From UBA6164 sp963979005 (lineage in GTDB: Bacteria > Patescibacteriota > Gracilibacteria > BD1-5 > UBA6164): a stretch of DNA of 7,265 nucleotides. The notes under the pieces are model-generated. The model saw nothing but the letters and a program-made list of their open reading frames with translations, was not told the DNA's origin and did not search any database. The translations under genes and the position numbers were made by a program. This document shows, one piece after another, positions 7,080 through 7,265 of this stretch (position 1 is the stretch's first letter; each line of letters starts with the position of its first letter). Where the stretch lies: the NCBI GenBank assembly GCA_963979005.1, contig CAXBVF010000059.1, positions 1-7,265 of the forward strand, in the 5' to 3' direction.

Positions 7080-7207
7080 GTTTGGCTTGTGGCTCAGCTT
7101 AGTTACCTTGTGGCCTGTCTTATTTGGCTCTAGCATTGGCTTACTGCAAGGGTGGTGGCTTACCCTAGCTTGTCACGACTTACCACTGCATTGACAAACT
7201 CGAGTCG

Positions 7208-7228
7208 TTGTTCAAACGATGTGAACAA
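7208..7228. repeat. hairpin TTGTTC/GAACAA
   Basis: Perfect 6-bp arms (7208-7213 and 7223-7228) with a 9-nt loop. A competing fold TCGTT/AACGA overlaps it, so the region may switch between two shapes or the match may be chance. Confidence 0.3.
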
Positions 7229-7265
7229 GGCCTATTCCCAAACTACATTTTTTCTAGAAGTCAAG

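Larger units (their letters stand above)
6931..7265. other. GC-richer, hairpin-bearing, gene-free segment
   Basis: I counted 140 G/C in positions 6931-7230 (about 47%), far above the gene row to its left. All six frames are interrupted in code 25, and the open stretches have no protein-like composition. It carries short repeats (TGCCTGG at 6987 and 6999; CTTGTGGC at 7086 and 7107; GGCTTAC at 7031, 7138 and 7157, with GACTTACC at 7177) and several hairpins. The pattern could be a structured non-coding RNA, a replication origin, a packaging (pac) site, or DNA of other origin at an element border. No known RNA family was recognised. Confidence 0.45.

Noticed and set aside
7028..7135. Small plus-strand frame starting ATG GCT TAC in code 25
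   Set aside because: It has only about 35 codons ending in TAG, with no ribosome site and no protein-like pattern, and it lies in the repeat-rich segment.
7167..7184. Minus-strand stretch resembling the AAGTCGTAACAAGGTAG block near the 3' end of 16S rRNA
   Set aside because: Only about 18 bases match, with differences. The helix and anti-Shine-Dalgarno end expected beside it are absent.
7205..7228. TTCAAAC resembling a tRNA T-loop
   Set aside because: The flanking bases do not form the T-stem (G-G at the closing pair), and no acceptor or anticodon stem can be placed.

Overview
The window looks like part of the head-packaging module of a tailed double-stranded DNA phage, or a prophage, that reads UGA as glycine (genetic code 25). 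That code is known from Absconditabacteria (SR1) and Gracilibacteria of the Patescibacteria/CPR group and their phages. With the standard code almost no gene is visible, because every real gene is broken by in-frame TGA. When TGA is read as sense and only TAA/TAG as stops, nearly the whole minus strand from 6590 down to 301 becomes a tightly packed gene row. Conserved-motif positions show that TGA means Gly and not Trp. The DNA is AT-rich, except for the right-hand end, and most genes lack a clear Shine-Dalgarno sequence.

Layout, read in the direction of transcription (minus strand, right to left). 7265-6931 is a relatively GC-rich, gene-free segment (about 47% G+C) with hairpins and roughly 20-bp periodic repeats. 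6930-6600 is AT-rich and gene-free. It ends in a 22-bp direct-repeat cluster and an operator-like inverted repeat that overlap a good promoter (TTTACA, 17 bp, TATAAT). Then come: a wHTH-like DNA-binding protein (6518-6090); an 84-aa protein of unknown function (6088-5834); a 53-aa small membrane protein (5832-5671); a VRR-NUC nuclease (5671-5114); the large terminase subunit (5136-3463); a 98-aa single-pass membrane protein (3442-3146); the portal protein (3134-1197); and a Gly-rich putative virion structural protein (1194-301). Gene junctions are 1-21 nt apart or overlap by 1-23 nt, so this is probably one transcription unit. A 272-bp non-coding gap (300-29) follows. It carries a second candidate promoter, paired TGTATACA palindromes and a stack of hairpins. 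The start of one more minus-strand gene may lie at the left edge (28-1).

How the parts fit: the terminase motor and nuclease would package DNA through the portal, and the next gene(s) beyond the left edge would be expected to encode capsid parts. VRR-NUC proteins are often found in phage replication/packaging neighbourhoods. The wHTH protein under its own repeat-rich promoter is a candidate regulator, replication initiator or small terminase. No tRNA, CRISPR array, transposase or integrase was seen.
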